64,000 nucleotides of DNA from Hydrogenophilus sp. (lineage in GTDB: Bacteria > Pseudomonadota > Gammaproteobacteria > Burkholderiales > Thiobacillaceae). The translations under genes were made by a program, and so were the position numbers. The notes beneath the pieces were generated by a model. The model made no database searches, was not told where the DNA came from, and was given only the letters and a program-made list of their open reading frames with translations. The DNA lies in the NCBI GenBank assembly GCA_020725265.1, contig DYFK01000004.1:88460-152459 (forward strand), in the 5' to 3' direction. Below, in pieces: positions 19,072 to 27,405 of this stretch (position 1 is the stretch's first letter; each line of letters opens with the position of its first letter).

Positions 19072-19704
19072 TCAGCGGCCGCTGTCGTAACCGGGCGCGG
19101 GCGCCGGCTCGCCGCCACCGAAATCGACCTTGGGCGGTTCGGCCAGGGCCTTCTCGTTCTCGACCGCGAAATTGGCCTTGGCCTGATGGCCGAACACCAT
19201 GGCGGTGAGGTTGCTCGGGAAGCTGCGCACCGTGACGTTGTATTCGCGCACCGCCTCGATGTAGCGGTTGCGGGCGACGGTGATGCGGTTCTCGGTGCCT
19301 TCCAGTTGCGCCTGAAGATCGCGGAAACCGGCGTCGGCCTTGAGTTGCGGATAGTTCTCGGCGACCGCTAGCAGGCGCGACAGCGCGCCGCCGAGTTCGC
19401 CCTGGGCGGCCTGGAAGCGTTGCAGCGCGGCCGGATCGTCGAGCAGTTCCGGCGTCACCGCGATCTGGCCGACGCGCGCGCGCGCGGCGGTGACCTCGGT
19501 GAGCACGCGCGCCTCGTGCGCGGCGTAGCCCTTGACCGTGTTGACCAGATTGGGTACCAGGTCGGCGCGGCGCTGATACTGGTTGAGCACCTCCGACCAG
19601 CCGGCCTTGATCGCCTCGTCCTGGGCCTGGAGGGTGTTGTAGCCGCAGCCGGACAGGCTGACGGCCAGCCACAGGGAAATCAGGACGGTCAGCAATTCGC
19701 GCAT
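19072..19704 (-). CDS. lemA: LemA family membrane lipoprotein-like protein
   Basis: 210 residues. The N-terminus MRELLTVLISLWLAVSLSGC is a signal with a lipobox-like LSGC. The body is the LemA three-helix domain: RRADLVPNLVNTVKGYAAHE and AVREYNVTVRSFPSNLTAM are the family hallmarks. Function in proteobacteria is unclear; it is often linked to TPM-domain proteins, none of which is adjacent here. It ends the minus-strand series tsaB-rimI-uracil glycosylase-lemA, 26 bases after the glycosylase gene. Confidence 0.93.
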   Translation of the reverse strand: MRELLTVLISLWLAVSLSGCGYNTLQAQDEAIKAGWSEVLNQYQRRADLVPNLVNTVKGYAAHEARVLTEVTAARARVGQIAVTPELLDDPAALQRFQAAQGELGGALSRLLAVAENYPQLKADAGFRDLQAQLEGTENRITVARNRYIEAVREYNVTVRSFPSNLTAMVFGHQAKANFAVENEKALAEPPKVDFGGGEPAPAPGYDSGR

Positions 19705-19730
19705 GGGGTTTCTCCGCGTTCGATGAGGGT

Positions 19731-20483
19731 TCAGGGTGCCGCCGGCGCGCTCGCGGCGCGATGGGTGCGCACCGCCAGCAACAGGTCTTCCCAGGCCTTG
19801 GCCTTGTCCGCCGGATTGCGCAGCAGGTAGGCGGGATGATAGGTCACCACCATGGGCACGCCCCGGAAATTGTGGACGTGGCCGCGCAGGCGGCCGATCG
19901 GCGTGTCCGTGGCGAGCAGGTTCTGGGCGGCGATGCGGCCGAGCGCGAGGATCACGCGCGGCCGGATCAGTTCGATCTGGCGTTCCAGGAACGGCAGGCA
20001 GGCGGCGACTTCCTCCGGTCGCGGATCGCGGTTGCCGGGCGGACGCGACTTGAGCACGTTGGCGATGTAGACGTTGCGTCCGCGCGCCAGGCCGACGGCG
20101 TTGAGCATGGCGTCGAGCAGCTTGCCGGCCTGGCCGACGAAGGGTTCGCCCTGGCGATCCTCGTCGGCGCCCGGCGCCTCGCCGATCACCAGCCATTCGG
20201 CATGGAGGTCACCGACGCCGGGTACGCCCCGGGTCCGGCTGGCGGCGAGCGGGCAGCGCGCGCATTCCAGAATGGCGGCGTTCAGGCCGTCCCAATCCAG
20301 TTCGGCGATGTCGCCGGCCGGCACGGGCATGACGGGCGCCGGGGTCATCAGGATCGGGGTGGCGGGTGCTGGCGCGGCGTCGACGGCTTCCGGTTCAGTC
20401 CGCGCGGCTCCGTCCGGCCCGCGCCGGCGCCAGAGCGGCCACAGGCCGAGCTCGCGCAGCCGGTGTTCGCGTCCGAGGCTCAT
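19731..20483 (-). CDS. Family 4-type uracil-DNA glycosylase (Fe-S)
   Basis: 250 residues. About 70 variable N-terminal residues precede the glycosylase domain: [16 protein letters not shown] (first cysteine pair), [20 protein letters not shown] (motif A), [22 protein letters not shown] and [11 protein letters not shown]-like [10 protein letters not shown] (motif B). The enzyme removes uracil from DNA. In the canonical family the KCRPP cysteine and the cysteine 16 residues later form the second half of the [4Fe-4S] site; here the first is serine (TCG codon), see findings. The proline/alanine-rich leader resembles the N-terminal tail of homologues related to the phage SPO1 polymerase region. 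It follows rimI by ten bases. Confidence 0.92.
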   Translation of the reverse strand: MSLGREHRLRELGLWPLWRRRGPDGAARTEPEAVDAAPAPATPILMTPAPVMPVPAGDIAELDWDGLNAAILECARCPLAASRTRGVPGVGDLHAEWLVIGEAPGADEDRQGEPFVGQAGKLLDAMLNAVGLARGRNVYIANVLKSRPPGNRDPRPEEVAACLPFLERQIELIRPRVILALGRIAAQNLLATDTPIGRLRGHVHNFRGVPMVVTYHPAYLLRNPADKAKAWEDLLLAVRTHRAASAPAAP

Positions 20484-20493
20484 GGCGCCGGCC

Positions 20494-20958
20494 TCACAGG
20501 TCGAGACGCATGACCAGCGCGTCCTCGGCGCCCTGATCCGCCGGGTAATAGCCCCGGCGCAGGGCGATGGTCTCGAAGCCCAGGCGCTGATACAGCCAGA
20601 CCGCCGCCGCGTTCGACGGCCGCACTTCCAGGAACAGGCATTCGGTGGCGTGGTCGCGAGCGGTTTCGATCAGATGGCGCAGCAGCTGCCGGCCGAAGCC
20701 GCGCCCCTGCCAGTCCGGCGCCACGCAGCAGTTGAGGATGTGGCCCTCGCCAACCGCCATCATCATGATCCAGTAGCCGGCGATGCGGCCTTCCAGTTCC
20801 GCCACCCAGCAGGAATAGCCGGATTCCACGCAATCGCGGAAATTGCCCAGGGTCCAGGGATACGGATAGGCGGCGCGTTCGATGCGCACCACCGCCTCGA
20901 TGTCCTCGTGAGCCATCGGCCGAAAGCGGAAATCGAGCGGCTTGAGGATGGCGTTCAT
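20494..20958 (-). CDS. rimI: Ribosomal protein S18 N-alpha-acetyltransferase RimI
   Basis: 154 residues of GNAT fold. The acetyl-CoA loop is [19 protein letters not shown] and the C-terminal motif [19 protein letters not shown] is characteristic of RimI; the ending [18 protein letters not shown] is also typical. It acetylates the S18 N-terminus. Position six bases after tsaB, the usual tsaB-rimI pairing, supports the symbol over other GNAT enzymes. An internal start at MAHEDIEAV (42 bases in) would also fit the family length. Confidence 0.93.
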   Translation of the reverse strand: MNAILKPLDFRFRPMAHEDIEAVVRIERAAYPYPWTLGNFRDCVESGYSCWVAELEGRIAGYWIMMMAVGEGHILNCCVAPDWQGRGFGRQLLRHLIETARDHATECLFLEVRPSNAAAVWLYQRLGFETIALRRGYYPADQGAEDALVMRLDL

Positions 20959-20964
20959 GCCGGT

Positions 20965-21642
20965 TCAACGACGTTCGCTGATCTTCAACGCGACCTTGTC
21001 GCGGATGTAAAGCGGTTCGGCGGTTTCCGCCGGCGCCGCCTCGCCGCGCGCGAACCGGGGCGCGGCGAGCGCGGCGAGCGCGCGCGCGCGCGGCAGCGCG
21101 TCGCCATCGACATGGTCGAGCCCGAGCCGGACGGCCAGCTCCGGATGGGCGGCGAAGCCGGAGCCGGCGCCGACGCCACCGGCGCCCGGTCGCGCCACCA
21201 GCGCCGGTGAAGCGACCAGCGGCCCGAGCGGACAATCCCAGACGCCGTCGGCGCGGCGCCGGTACTCGGCCAGATAGACCTCGTTCATGCGCGCGTCCAG
21301 GCAGGCAACCACGGTTTCGGCGCCACGCGCCCGCCAGGTTTCCTCGGCCAGCGCTTCCAGCGTGGAAACGCCGAGCACCGGCAGACCGGCGCCGAATGCC
21401 AGGCCCTGGGCGACGCCGCAGGCGATGCGCAGGCCGGTGAAACTGCCCGGCCCCATGCCGTAGGCGAGGCCATCGAGATCGCGCAGCGCCAGGCCGCCTT
21501 CCGCCAGCAGTTCCATCAGCATCGGCACCAGCAGGTCGGAATGGCGCTGGCCGGCGTGCGCTTCGCGCCAGACGCAATCGCCGTCGCGCCAGAGCGCGGC
21601 GGTGCACCATTCGGTGGCGGTATCGAAAGCAAGGAAGTTCAA
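20965..21642 (-). CDS. tsaB: tRNA t6A biosynthesis protein TsaB
   Basis: 225 residues of ASKHA fold: [18 protein letters not shown] at the start, [12 protein letters not shown] and the signature [20 protein letters not shown]. TsaB scaffolds TsaD and TsaE for threonylcarbamoyl-adenosine formation on ANN-decoding tRNAs. It is slightly truncated in the C-terminal part compared with some homologues but is in the normal range. A possible -10 box lies 31 bases upstream, making it the likely first gene of tsaB-rimI-glycosylase-lemA, although read-through from the helicase is possible. Confidence 0.94.
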   Translation of the reverse strand: MNFLAFDTATEWCTAALWRDGDCVWREAHAGQRHSDLLVPMLMELLAEGGLALRDLDGLAYGMGPGSFTGLRIACGVAQGLAFGAGLPVLGVSTLEALAEETWRARGAETVVACLDARMNEVYLAEYRRRADGVWDCPLGPLVASPALVARPGAGGVGAGSGFAAHPELAVRLGLDHVDGDALPRARALAALAAPRFARGEAAPAETAEPLYIRDKVALKISERR

Positions 21643-21672
21643 GGTGGGAACGACGGACAGGGCGGGAGGCAG

Positions 21673-21678
21673 ATTCTA
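21673..21678 (-). promoter_or_regulatory. Possible -10 box upstream of tsaB
   Basis: TAGAAT on the minus strand in the 68-base gap between the HIRAN gene and tsaB. No good -35 hexamer is seen at 17 bases. Low confidence. Confidence 0.25.
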
Positions 21679-21710
21679 CCCAACCGGCGCGCCGACACGC
21701 ACGACCCGTC

Positions 21711-22103
21711 TCAGCGCGGCGGTTCCGCCAGGTGGATTTCCATGAGTACCCGTAGCCAGGGGTCGCGGCTCTTGCGCAGGTGCAGGATGCGCGCCTCGAC
21801 GGCGACGCCGCGGTCCATCAGGCGGGCGAGATCGACGTTGTCGGCGCGCGGCGCGTAGCCGATCTGGGCGCCATGCCAGTCGACCCGCACCGCCCGCGAA
21901 TCGTATGGATTGTCCGGCTCGCGCGTCAGACTCAGGCGGTCGCCAATCCGCATCAGCGGAAACAGCGCGCCGCCAGCGTGGTGCTGGAAACCGGCCAGCG
22001 GCGCGACCTGGAGGATTTCACGAGCGCCCGGATCGGCCGACGCGCCGCCGGCCACGACCATGCACACCAGCGCGCCCATCCGCGCCAGTCGCTTGCCGGT
22101 CAC
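21711..22103 (-). CDS. Exported HIRAN-domain protein
   Basis: 130 residues, GTG start overlapping the helicase stop (GTGA). Residues 1-23 form a signal peptide (GKRLARMGALVCMVV to GGASA). The rest is a HIRAN domain: GGALFPLMRIGDRLSLTREP, DNPYDSRAVRVDWHGAQIGY and APRADNVDLARLMDRGVAVE. HIRAN domains usually bind DNA ends in helicases such as HLTF; here the domain stands alone and appears to be secreted, so that role is unlikely. The stop-start overlap implies coupled translation with the helicase. The ATG at 22079 is an alternative start but would remove the basic n-region. Confidence 0.8.
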   Translation of the reverse strand: MTGKRLARMGALVCMVVAGGASADPGAREILQVAPLAGFQHHAGGALFPLMRIGDRLSLTREPDNPYDSRAVRVDWHGAQIGYAPRADNVDLARLMDRGVAVEARILHLRKSRDPWLRVLMEIHLAEPPR

Positions 22104-24067
22104 GATCCGGAGCCGGTCAGGAAGGCCAGCGCCTCGTCCAGCCGGCGGCTGCGCTTCATCGGCGGCAATGACTGCCAGATGCGCCGACCGTAGGGCTTGT
22201 CGACCAGACGCGGGTCGCAGATGGCGAGCACGCCGCGATCGCTCTCGCGCCGGATCAGGCGGCCGGCGCCCTGCTTCAGGCTGATGACCGCGCGCGGCAG
22301 TTGGTGGTCGAAGAACGGATTGCCGCCGGCCCGTTTGAGCGCGTCGATGCGCGCGGCCAGCACCGGATCGTCGGGCGGCTGGAATGGCAGCCGGTCGATC
22401 ACCACCAGCGACAGCGCCTCGCCGGCGACGTCGACGCCCTCCCAGAAGCTCTGGCTGGCGAGCAGGACGGCGTCGCCGAGCGCGCGGAATTCGTCGAGCA
22501 GTTCGCTGCGGCTCTTCTCGCCTTGCAGCAACAGACGGAAGACGTGGCCGGCCGCGCGCATGCGTTCCTGGATCAGCCGATAGGCCTCGTTCATCGCCCG
22601 CAGCGAGGTGAACAGCAGGAAGGCGCCGCCGGCGCGCGCCTCGATCAGCGGCCAGGCGGCGGCCACCACCGCCTCGGTATAACCGGGCGCGTTCGGATCG
22701 GGCATGTTCTCGGGTACGTACAGCAGCGCCTGGCTGGCATAGTCGAACGGGCTGTCCCAGAGCCCGGTGTCGGCCTCGCGCAGGCCGATCTGGCGCAGGT
22801 AATGGGAAAAGTCGCCGCGCACCGACAAGGTCGCGGACGTGAAGATCCAGGCGCGCGGGTCGTCCTCGATCTGGCGGGCGAACAATTCGCCGGCATCGAG
22901 CGGGGTGGCGTGGAACAGCACGGAATGGGTGGCCGCCTCCAGCCAGCGGACGATGCCGCCGCCCGTCGACGCGTCCGGATCGGCGTCGACCACCGGCGTC
23001 GCCATCGGCGCCAGCCATTTTTCCAGGCGGCCGGCCGCTTCCCGGCAACGCGTATGCAGGCGCGCCAGTTCCTCGGCGCGCTCGGCCTGGCTTTCCAGCA
23101 ATGCGTCCAGGCGCGCCAGACGCCCGGCCAGGACGTCGACAGCGGCGCGGAACTCGGGCCGCGCCAGGCCACGCTCGGCCGGCAGCCGGACCTGCGCCGG
23201 CCCGAGCGCCAGGCGCGCGTCGCGCGCGGCCAGTTCAAGCTCGCCGGCGGCGCGCGGCAGTTCGGCGAAATCGGCGGCGCTGATCGAGGCTTCGACGCGG
23301 GCATCCCGGCACAAGTCGACGAGCATGCCGGTGGTCACCGTCTCGCCAAAGAACAGGCTGGCGGTCTCCGGCAACTGATGGGCCTCGTCGAAGATCACCG
23401 CGTTACTGGCCGGCAGCAGTTCGCCGGCGCCCTCGTCCTTGAGCCAGACGTCGGCGAAGAACAGGTGATGGTTGACCACCACCAGGTCGGCTTCCAGCGC
23501 CTTCTTGCGCGCCTTCAGCACGAAGCAGTCCTTGTGCGCCGGGCAATCGCCGCCCAGGCAGTTGTCGCGCGTCGAGGTCGCCCAGGCCCAGGCCGGCGAA
23601 TCTTCCGGCACCTCGGCGCAGGCCATGCGGTCGCCACTGTCGGTGGCCGCCGCGTAACGGGCGATGGCTTGCAGGTGGCGGACATGCTCGCGCTCGCGCA
23701 GGCGAGCCTCGGACAGCGCGCGCTCCAGGTGATAGGGGCAGACGTAATTGGCCCGCCCCTTCAGCAGCGCGATGCCGACCGGCAGGTTCAGGGCCTCGCG
23801 GATGGCCGGCAGGTCGCGATGGAACAATTGGTCCTGCAGGGTCTTGGTGCCGGTGGAGACGATGACCTTGCCGCCGAACAGCATGGCCGGCGCCAGATAG
23901 GCCATGGTCTTGCCGGTGCCGGTGCCAGCCTCGGCGACCAGACGGCCGCGCTTCTCCAGCGTCGAGAAGATGACGCGGGTCATCTCAAGTTGCTGGCGGC
24001 GCGGGCGATAATGAGGAACGACCTTAGACAATAGCCCTTGGTCGGAAAAAATCTCGTCCAGATTCAT
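22100..24067 (-). CDS. yoaA: ATP-dependent DNA helicase, YoaA/DinG type
   Basis: 655 residues from MNLDEIFSDQ. XPD-like superfamily 2 helicase: Q-motif region YRPRRQQLEMTRVIFSTLEK, Walker A EAGTGTGKTMAYLAPAM, Walker B VIFDEAHQLPE, and C-terminal motifs SFWEGVDVAGEALSLVVIDR and QGAGRLIRRESDRGV. Four cysteines (YVCPYH and NCLGGDCPAHKDC) are placed as the [4Fe-4S] ligands. There is no N-terminal exonuclease domain, which favours YoaA over Gram-positive DinG. It should resolve damaged forks or R-loops. A frame to 24310 is antisense to the hydrolase gene and is not used. It is divergent from that hydrolase (31-base gap). Confidence 0.92.
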   Translation of the reverse strand: MNLDEIFSDQGLLSKVVPHYRPRRQQLEMTRVIFSTLEKRGRLVAEAGTGTGKTMAYLAPAMLFGGKVIVSTGTKTLQDQLFHRDLPAIREALNLPVGIALLKGRANYVCPYHLERALSEARLREREHVRHLQAIARYAAATDSGDRMACAEVPEDSPAWAWATSTRDNCLGGDCPAHKDCFVLKARKKALEADLVVVNHHLFFADVWLKDEGAGELLPASNAVIFDEAHQLPETASLFFGETVTTGMLVDLCRDARVEASISAADFAELPRAAGELELAARDARLALGPAQVRLPAERGLARPEFRAAVDVLAGRLARLDALLESQAERAEELARLHTRCREAAGRLEKWLAPMATPVVDADPDASTGGGIVRWLEAATHSVLFHATPLDAGELFARQIEDDPRAWIFTSATLSVRGDFSHYLRQIGLREADTGLWDSPFDYASQALLYVPENMPDPNAPGYTEAVVAAAWPLIEARAGGAFLLFTSLRAMNEAYRLIQERMRAAGHVFRLLLQGEKSRSELLDEFRALGDAVLLASQSFWEGVDVAGEALSLVVIDRLPFQPPDDPVLAARIDALKRAGGNPFFDHQLPRAVISLKQGAGRLIRRESDRGVLAICDPRLVDKPYGRRIWQSLPPMKRSRRLDEALAFLTGSGS

Positions 24068-24098
24068 GGCGCGAGTGTAGAGGATGACAGGAGACAAC

Positions 24099-24977
24099 AT
24101 GCCAAACCGGGCCGTTCGGATGATCGCCCTGCTGACCGCGCTGGTCGCTCCGACCGGCGTCGGCGCCGCGCCGGTCGAACTGGCCCTGGTGGCGGCTGGC
24201 GTCAAGCCGGGGGCGATGGTCGCGCGCGCGGAATTCCGGCCGGGCGACCCGGACAAACCGGTCGTGCTGTTGCTGCACGGCTTCCTGCAGACCCATGACT
24301 TCCCCATCATCCACCAACTGGCCGAGGGGCTCGCCAGCGAAGGTTACGGCGTGCTCGCGCCGACCCTGACCCTGGGCGTGACCCATCGGCGCCAGAGCCT
24401 GGCCTGCGAAGCCGTGCATACCCACGACATGGACGGCGCGACGGCTGAAATCAGCGCCTGGATCGACTGGCTGAAGGCGCTGGATCCCAAAGCCATCGTC
24501 CTGGTCGGCCACAGTCTGGGCAGCACCAACCTGCTGGCGTACGCGGCCGGCCGCCCGGATCCTGCGGTGCGCAAGTTCATCGGCATCAGCATCATCGAGG
24601 GCATCTGGAACCGCAAGGATGTGGCCCGCGAGCACGAGATCGCCCGGCTGCGCGAGCGGATCAGGGCTGGCGACCGCGCGCCGGCGAGTTACCCGTTCTC
24701 GTTCTGCAAGACCTTCCGCGCCGCGCCGGACAGCCTGCTGTCGTATCTGGAATGGACGCCGGACCGCATCCTGAAGACGGCCAGCCGGACGCGCGCGCCG
24801 TTCGTCTTCATCATGGGCGGCCGCGATGAACGACTGGGCCCGGATTGGCTCGACCGCCTGCGCGCGACGCGCGCGCGGGTCCGGGTGATCGAAGGCGCCA
24901 ACCATTTCATGGACGGCGCATATGAATTCGATCTGCTCGACCACCTGGTCCGGGAATTGCGGGCCACGCCACGATGA
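24099..24977 (+). CDS. Exported alpha/beta hydrolase
   Basis: 292 residues from MPNRAVRMIALLTALV, with AGGAG five bases before the ATG. A signal peptide ends near GVGAAP. The alpha/beta-hydrolase fold is clear: oxyanion strand VVLLLHGFLQTHDFP, nucleophile elbow VLVGHSLGSTN (serine), and a late RVIEGANHFMDG histidine. It is similar to DUF3530/Alpha-beta hydrolase proteins that act on unknown esters or peptides. Its stop overlaps the next ATG (ATGA), so it is translationally coupled to the CHASE4-GGDEF gene. Confidence 0.88.
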   Translation: MPNRAVRMIALLTALVAPTGVGAAPVELALVAAGVKPGAMVARAEFRPGDPDKPVVLLLHGFLQTHDFPIIHQLAEGLASEGYGVLAPTLTLGVTHRRQSLACEAVHTHDMDGATAEISAWIDWLKALDPKAIVLVGHSLGSTNLLAYAAGRPDPAVRKFIGISIIEGIWNRKDVAREHEIARLRERIRAGDRAPASYPFSFCKTFRAAPDSLLSYLEWTPDRILKTASRTRAPFVFIMGGRDERLGPDWLDRLRATRARVRVIEGANHFMDGAYEFDLLDHLVRELRATPR

Positions 24978-26494
24978 AACCGCTCAGCATTGGCCGTCTG
25001 TCCCTGCTGTTCCTGCTCGCGGCGAGCCTGCTGGTGACGGGTCTGGGCGGCTATTTCTGGCTGGAGCTGGCGCGCGCGGACCGCCACATTCGCGAACACG
25101 AGCGCGCCGCCGCCGAAGCCGAGATCCGCGACGCGGTCACCGACATCACGCGCCGCGTCCGCCAGATCGGCCAGGCGCTGACGGATTGGGACGAAACCCG
25201 CCAGCAACTGGTGTTTTCCGAGTACTACAGCCTGTGGCGCGACGAACGCGCGCGCGATACCGGCATGATTCCCGCCGAGGTCCGGGCGGTCGCCCTCTAC
25301 GACCGCACCGGCGCCATCCTGAACGGCAGCGCCGGGCCGGAGCCGATGCCGCTGACCCTGCCGACGCCGACGACACGCGTCGAACTGGTCCATGACGGCG
25401 GCGACTGGCTCTACCTGTTCCAGCCGGTGCACGCTGATCCTGGCCACGCCATCCTGCTCGGTTACCTGGGTCTCAAGTACGACTTCCTGGTCGGCCTGCG
25501 CCAGGCGCGGGCCTTTCGTTACGCCGATCCCGACAGCCTGGCCATCGACCCGGCGGCCGGCGGCGCCATCCACCCCGATCGCCTGCCCACGGTGTTGCGT
25601 CACCAGGTCCGGACGACGCCGTACCGCGACACCTTCATCGACCTGCTGGCGGACTCGCAACGGCGGCTGATCCTGGCGATCCTGGCAAGCATGCTGGTGG
25701 CCGGCTGGCTGCTGCATCATCTGCTGGCGCGACCGCTGCGCCGGTTGTCGGCGCGCATCGACACCCTGCGCTCGACCGATGGCGGCGGCGCCGATGCCAA
25801 CCTGGACATGGCGCCGCTGCCGGTGCTGGAACTGGAAAACGTGCGCCGCTCGTTCAACGACAACCAGGCGCGCCTGCGCGAACTGCGCCTGCGCCTGGAG
25901 CGCGGCAATCTCGATCTGCGCGATCAGGCCCTGCGCGATCCGCTGACCGGCGTCTTCAACCGGCGCGCCTTCGACCAGGACTGTCACGCGCTGGCGCGCG
26001 ACCGACGCGCGGGCGACACCGCGCTGATGCTGTTCGACTGCGACCGCTTCAAGACGATCAACGACAACCATGGCCACGCGGTCGGTGACCTCGTCATCCG
26101 CGCCATCGCCGACACCCTTCAATCGTCCCTGCGCGCCGGCGACCGGCTGTACCGGATCGGTGGCGACGAGTTCGCCAGCGTGCTGCGCGACACCGATCCG
26201 GAGCACGCCCGCGCCGTCGCCGAGCGTTGCCTGCGCCGAATCGGCGAACACGATTTCAGCGCATGGGGCATGCCGGAACCGGCCAGCCTCAGCATCGGCA
26301 TCGCTGTCTCCGAAAACGAGACCACCGATCCCTACACGCTGCTCAACCGCGCCGACCGGGCGATGTACACGGCCAAGTCGGCGGGGGGTGGCGCCATCGT
26401 CTTCCACCACCAGGACATGGATGTCCGTTCCGCGCCGCCGCGGCCGAGGCCGGAGCCGACGGCGGAATCAGCCCAGGTAATTGAACAGGGATAA
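24974..26494 (+). CDS. Membrane diguanylate cyclase with a CHASE4-like sensor
   Basis: 506 residues. Membrane helix 1 (LSLLFLLAASLLVTGLGGYF), a periplasmic region of about 200 residues with the CHASE4-like ALTDWDETRQQLVFSEYY and VRAVALYDRTGAIL, membrane helix 2 (LILAILASMLVAGWLLHHLL), HAMP, then GGDEF. The catalytic site is IGGDEFASVL with an RAGD inhibitory site five residues before, so an active cyclase is expected. It starts in a four-base overlap with the hydrolase. Its last 27 bases are antisense to the flgL 3' end (tail-to-tail overlap 26468-26494). Confidence 0.92.
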   Translation: MKPLSIGRLSLLFLLAASLLVTGLGGYFWLELARADRHIREHERAAAEAEIRDAVTDITRRVRQIGQALTDWDETRQQLVFSEYYSLWRDERARDTGMIPAEVRAVALYDRTGAILNGSAGPEPMPLTLPTPTTRVELVHDGGDWLYLFQPVHADPGHAILLGYLGLKYDFLVGLRQARAFRYADPDSLAIDPAAGGAIHPDRLPTVLRHQVRTTPYRDTFIDLLADSQRRLILAILASMLVAGWLLHHLLARPLRRLSARIDTLRSTDGGGADANLDMAPLPVLELENVRRSFNDNQARLRELRLRLERGNLDLRDQALRDPLTGVFNRRAFDQDCHALARDRRAGDTALMLFDCDRFKTINDNHGHAVGDLVIRAIADTLQSSLRAGDRLYRIGGDEFASVLRDTDPEHARAVAERCLRRIGEHDFSAWGMPEPASLSIGIAVSENETTDPYTLLNRADRAMYTAKSAGGGAIVFHHQDMDVRSAPPRPRPEPTAESAQVIEQG

Positions 26495-27400
26495 CCCGGA
26501 AGTACGCGCGTACGCGCGCCCGGCCGCTTCCAGCGCGGTCTGCCGGAGTTGCAGCTCGACGATGGCGGTGGCTTCATCGACCCGGCTCAAATCGCCCAGC
26601 GCGGTCTTTTCCTGAAGCAGCAGGGCCTGGGTGGTGACGCGGGTGTCCGCGATCTCGGTCAGGGCGCCGGCGATGCGGTGCTCGATCCGGCCCAGATCCG
26701 ACAGTGCCTGATCGATCAGCGCCAGATAACCGTCCAGATCGGCCTGGGTGATGGCATTGGGATTGGGCGGCGACAGCGGCAGCTTGAGCGCGGCCTCGCT
26801 CAGGCCCAGCAGCAGATCGTTGCCGGCGACGCCGGCCTGGAAGACGCTGTCGAGGTTGTCGGTGACCTGCACCGGCCGGCCGACCTCGATGTCGATGGAA
26901 CGCGTGCCGCCGGGCAGCGCGGTGCCGGCGTAGGTGGTCGCGGTGGTGCCGTCAAGCGGACTGGCGTAGGGCTGGGTGCCGGTATTGAAGCCGGCGAAGA
27001 TGTAGTTGCCGCCGGCGTCGCGGGTATTGGCCAGTCCCTGCAACTGCCTGGCCACGCCCAGGATGTGCTGGGCGTGGGTATCGCGCAGGTCCGGGTCGTG
27101 ATCCGGGTTGATGTTGGTGAGCACGCCGCGCGCGTTGCTCAGCAACTTGTTCATCTGCGACAGCACGGTGGCCTCGTACTTGAGCGCGATCTCGGCCTTG
27201 TCCTGATTGGCGGCGAACTGCGTGTGGGCGGCGACCCGGTTGGTCAGGTCCATGATCTTCTCGGCGGCGACCGGATCGTCGCGCGTCGCCAGCAGCGCGC
27301 TGCCGGTCGCGATCTGCTGGTTGAGCCGGGCGATCGCCTCCTGGTTCTGGCGCATGCCGGAAAGGGCGGCGGAATAGAAGGAGAAGCTGTCGATTCGCAT
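26468..27400 (-). CDS. flgL: Flagellar hook-filament junction protein FlgL (HAP3)
   Basis: 310 residues from MRIDSFSFYSAALSGM. Flagellin-like N-terminal helix with LNQQIATGSALLATRDDPVA and a C-terminal helix TRVTTQALLLQEKTALGDLS to LQLRQTALEAAGRAYAR. It joins FlgK to the flagellin filament. A GTG nine bases upstream overlaps the flgK stop, but AGGTGA lies six bases before the ATG, which is therefore preferred. Last gene of the flgB-L operon. Confidence 0.93.
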   Translation of the reverse strand: MRIDSFSFYSAALSGMRQNQEAIARLNQQIATGSALLATRDDPVAAEKIMDLTNRVAAHTQFAANQDKAEIALKYEATVLSQMNKLLSNARGVLTNINPDHDPDLRDTHAQHILGVARQLQGLANTRDAGGNYIFAGFNTGTQPYASPLDGTTATTYAGTALPGGTRSIDIEVGRPVQVTDNLDSVFQAGVAGNDLLLGLSEAALKLPLSPPNPNAITQADLDGYLALIDQALSDLGRIEHRIAGALTEIADTRVTTQALLLQEKTALGDLSRVDEATAIVELQLRQTALEAAGRAYARTSGLSLFNYLG

Positions 27401-27405
27401 GATGG

